Part shown: piece by piece, positions 5,506 to 6,967 of the stretch | How positions within the stretch are numbered: position 1 is the first letter of the stretch | Layout of the letters: each line of letters starts with the position of its first letter | Assembly (NCBI GenBank): GCA_047620505.1 | Contig: JBLHKS010000305.1 | Location: forward strand, 1-6,967 | Direction: 5' to 3' | DNA from: JBLHKS01 sp047620505 | GTDB taxonomy: Bacteria > Verrucomicrobiota > Verrucomicrobiia > Verrucomicrobiales > DEV007 | Length of the DNA: 6,967 nucleotides | The notes under the pieces: generated by a model | Told to the model about the DNA's origin: nothing | Seen by the model: only the letters and a program-made list of their open reading frames with translations | The model's database searches: none | Program-made: the position numbers and the translations under genes

Positions 5506-5902
5506 TTACCAGAATGAGTCGTCTTCTCGTTCGCTCACGATCCGAAGGCGATGCTCAGCAATCTGGCGAATCATGCCCTCAGGCAGAGGCTCGTTGTAAG
5601 GAGCCTTCAGGATGCCCGCTTTGGTGATTTCGCAACTTTCCGGCTCCTTGCGAAACGGCTCTAACGCTTCCAGCGACGGGGTGAAGCCCAGATGCGCTTT
5701 GTGCGCGGAGAAAGCGAACAGGAATCGAGGCTCCACAAAAAACGGCGTTCCCCACTTGATCGTCTCCTCGGCATCCGGCGCGACGCTTTTGAGGATTGCG
5801 TAAAGATGTCGCAGGTGCGGTTTGGCCTGAGGCCGGGGCGCATTCGATATATTCGGGGATCGATTGTGGATGCTTGCGTGCGACTTTCTTTCTTGGTCTC
5901 AT
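5506..5902 (-). pseudogene. DUF1801-family (YdhG-like) small protein, frame broken by apparent one-base insertion
   Basis: Two minus-strand frames together make one DUF1801-type protein of about 131 residues. The first part starts at ATG 5900-5902 (MRPRKKVARKHPQSIPEYIE, then CAP) and the second continues as PQAKPHLRHLYAILK, SVAPDAEETIKWGTPFF, FSAHKAHLGFTPS and YNEPLPEGMIRQIAEHRL. The joint lies in the CCGGGG run at 5833-5838, where dropping one G restores a continuous reading (ECAPPQAKPHL). The order of segments (EYI, PDAEETI, GxP, hydrophobic strand, HKxHxGF, PLP, I..I...R) matches the family, which contains the Bacillus Fra/YdhG iron-chaperone relatives; function here is unknown. It begins 17 bp after the CorA stop, with AAAAGG abutting the ATG. 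A truncated product of 76 residues could start from GTG at 5734-5736. Whether this is a real pseudogene or a sequencing error in a G-run cannot be told from one sequence. Confidence 0.75.
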
Positions 5903-5919
5903 CCTTTTATTTGGGCCGG

Positions 5920-6967
5920 TTAAAGCCAGCGTTTCAGTCGGAAAAGAGCGAAAATCCCAGCGCCGGCAAAAACAAACGCCATTAGAAGCACCGGATAGGC
6001 CCAACGCCAGTTCAACTCCGGCATGTGCTTGAAATTCATCCCGTAAACGCCGGCGACGAAGGTGAGCGGCATGAAGATGGTGGCGAACGCGGTTAAGACA
6101 CGCATGGCCTCGTTCATGCGCTGATTTTGTAGCGAAAGATGGAGGGTTCGCAGGCTGGCAATCGTCTCTCTCATCGCGTCGGCCGACTCCACACTCTGGA
6201 CGGCGTGGTCGTGAAGATCGGACCAGAAAACATGAATCGAGTCACCCAGCAGCTTCGATTCGGTCCGTTTGAGATTGGAGGCGATTTCGCGCATCGGCCG
6301 GATGGCGCGGTCGAGATGATCGGTCTCCCGCTTGATGTCGTGAAGATCGTTGGCGTTGAAGTTCGATTTTCCAGCGTCGATCGAATCCTCCATCCGCTCA
6401 AGCTGACCTGTGATCTCGTCGAGTGCGATCCGATAGTGATCGGTCAGGGCGTCGAGAATCGCCCAGGTCAGGTAGTCACAGCCTTCGGTTCGGAGAAGTC
6501 CTTTGCTGCTGCGCAGCCGCTCTTCAACTGGATCGAGCACACCGGAGGGGCGCTCGTGAAAGGTGATCACGATCGATTCCTTAAGGAGAATCGAGAGATG
6601 TCTGATCTCGATCCTGTGTTCCGACGGATCGTAGAAAATCTCCTTTGCGGCGATGAAAACGTAATCACCGAAATCCTCCGCGTTGGGCCTGTGCCTCGTG
6701 TTGAGGATGTCCTCCTGCACGAGCGGATGAATGTCGAAAGCGGCGAGAAGTTCACCGATCGCGGCGGTGTCGTGCAGTCCGTGAACCTGAAGCCAGGTGG
6801 GCGTCCCTGGAACGTCAGCCGCGAGACATTCAGCCAAAGAGGCTGAGGATATTTCGGCAAAATCAGTCGGCGTGTAGTCGAAGAGATGGAAGGTGGTTTC
6901 GTCGGTCAGGCGTTCGCCCACATGGTGAAGAGAACCCGGCACGCTGGCCGGCGGCCGTTCGTCGCGG
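5920..6967 (-). CDS. corA: CorA-family Mg2+/divalent cation channel (paralog 2), start beyond the window
   Basis: This is a second CorA. Residue numbers below count from a GTG at 6940-6942. The cytoplasmic N-domain carries the typical PGSLHHVGER, FDIHPLVQEDILNTRHRP (about 69-86) and KRETDHLDRAIRPMRE segments. Two membrane helices lie at about 281-300 and 315-335, the YGMNF signature at 300-304, and the loop MPELNWRWAYP (307-317) precedes the second helix. The last residues, LFRLKRWL, are basic as expected. The frame stays open to 6967 (RDERPPASV upstream of the GTG). In this family PPG-x-L-x-HVGE is usually preceded by a further stretch, so I believe the true start lies outside the window and the gene is 5'-incomplete here. 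The GTG has no Shine-Dalgarno. It resembles classical bacterial CorA (TIGR00383-like) more than the copy at 2919-3890 does. Transport of Mg2+ with Co2+/Ni2+ is the family expectation. Confidence 0.92.
   Translation of the reverse strand, partial: RDERPPASVPGSLHHVGERLTDETTFHLFDYTPTDFAEISSASLAECLAADVPGTPTWLQVHGLHDTAAIGELLAAFDIHPLVQEDILNTRHRPNAEDFGDYVFIAAKEIFYDPSEHRIEIRHLSILLKESIVITFHERPSGVLDPVEERLRSSKGLLRTEGCDYLTWAILDALTDHYRIALDEITGQLERMEDSIDAGKSNFNANDLHDIKRETDHLDRAIRPMREIASNLKRTESKLLGDSIHVFWSDLHDHAVQSVESADAMRETIASLRTLHLSLQNQRMNEAMRVLTAFATIFMPLTFVAGVYGMNFKHMPELNWRWAYPVLLMAFVFAGAGIFALFRLKRWL

Noticed and set aside
4498..5517. 339-residue plus-strand open frame
   Set aside because: It lies antisense to the USP gene, has no recognisable domain, and its composition follows the codon structure of the opposite strand. 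The minus-strand reading is a clear two-domain Usp protein.
5579..6004. 141-residue minus-strand open frame overlapping the CorA end
   Set aside because: Only its middle part (from the ATG at 5902 to about 5840) looks real, as the N-terminus of the DUF1801 protein. The rest is out of frame with CorA upstream and with DUF1801 downstream.
6139..6846. 235-residue plus-strand open frame
   Set aside because: It is antisense to the second CorA and mirrors its codons; no family features or ribosome binding site were seen.
6940..6942. GTG as the true start of the second CorA
   Set aside because: The frame is open to the window edge, no Shine-Dalgarno precedes the GTG, and CorA proteins usually have more residues before the PG-x-L-x-HVGE segment, so the start is probably beyond 6967.
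1..6967. Mobile element, CRISPR array, defence system, tRNA or rRNA
   Set aside because: No transposase or integrase motifs, no regularly spaced repeats, no tRNA-like cloverleaf and no rRNA-like sequence were seen. The genes present are ordinary envelope and stress families.

Overview
The window most resembles a chromosomal segment of a Gram-negative-type bacterium. Verrucomicrobiota (soil Chthoniobacterales-like) is my best guess. The guess rests on the style of the L,D-transpeptidase (its YGNYVDANG and GMHVGKLPGYPASHGCLR segments), the moderately high GC content and the scarcity of Shine-Dalgarno sequences. It comes from protein appearance only, not from a search. All real genes lie on the minus strand, so transcription runs from high to low coordinates. 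The many plus-strand open frames are shadows.

Right part (5506-6967): a CorA-family Mg2+/divalent cation channel enters from the right edge and ends at 5920. It is followed 17 bp later by a small DUF1801-family gene whose reading frame is broken by an apparent one-base insertion near 5833-5838. A 138-bp gap (5368-5505) follows, holding two small inverted repeats just after the DUF1801 stop and a 10-bp palindrome just before the next gene.

Left part (1-5367): six genes are packed as an apparent operon. In transcription order they are a tandem universal stress protein, a lipoprotein L,D-transpeptidase (YkuD), a second and divergent CorA, a 707-aa MscS-type mechanosensitive channel with a large extracytoplasmic N-terminus, a LapA-domain small membrane protein, and an AsmA/TamB-like inner-membrane-anchored protein that runs off the left edge. 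Junctions are 3 bp, 10 bp, an overlap, 11 bp and 31 bp.

Functionally the left cluster reads as an envelope and osmotic homeostasis set: stress sensing (USP), peptidoglycan cross-linking or lipoprotein tethering (LDT), cation flux (CorA), turgor release (MscS), and envelope lipid or LPS-related membrane proteins (LapA, AsmA-like). The grouping is read from the sequence; the shared role is inference. Every family here is known. The points most worth a second look are the operon itself, two apparent frameshifts (AsmA-like and DUF1801), the overlapping corA/mscS junction, the unequal USP domains, and a 10-bp palindrome, AGCAGCTGCT, present five times in 7 kb. I saw no mobile element, CRISPR array, tRNA or rRNA.
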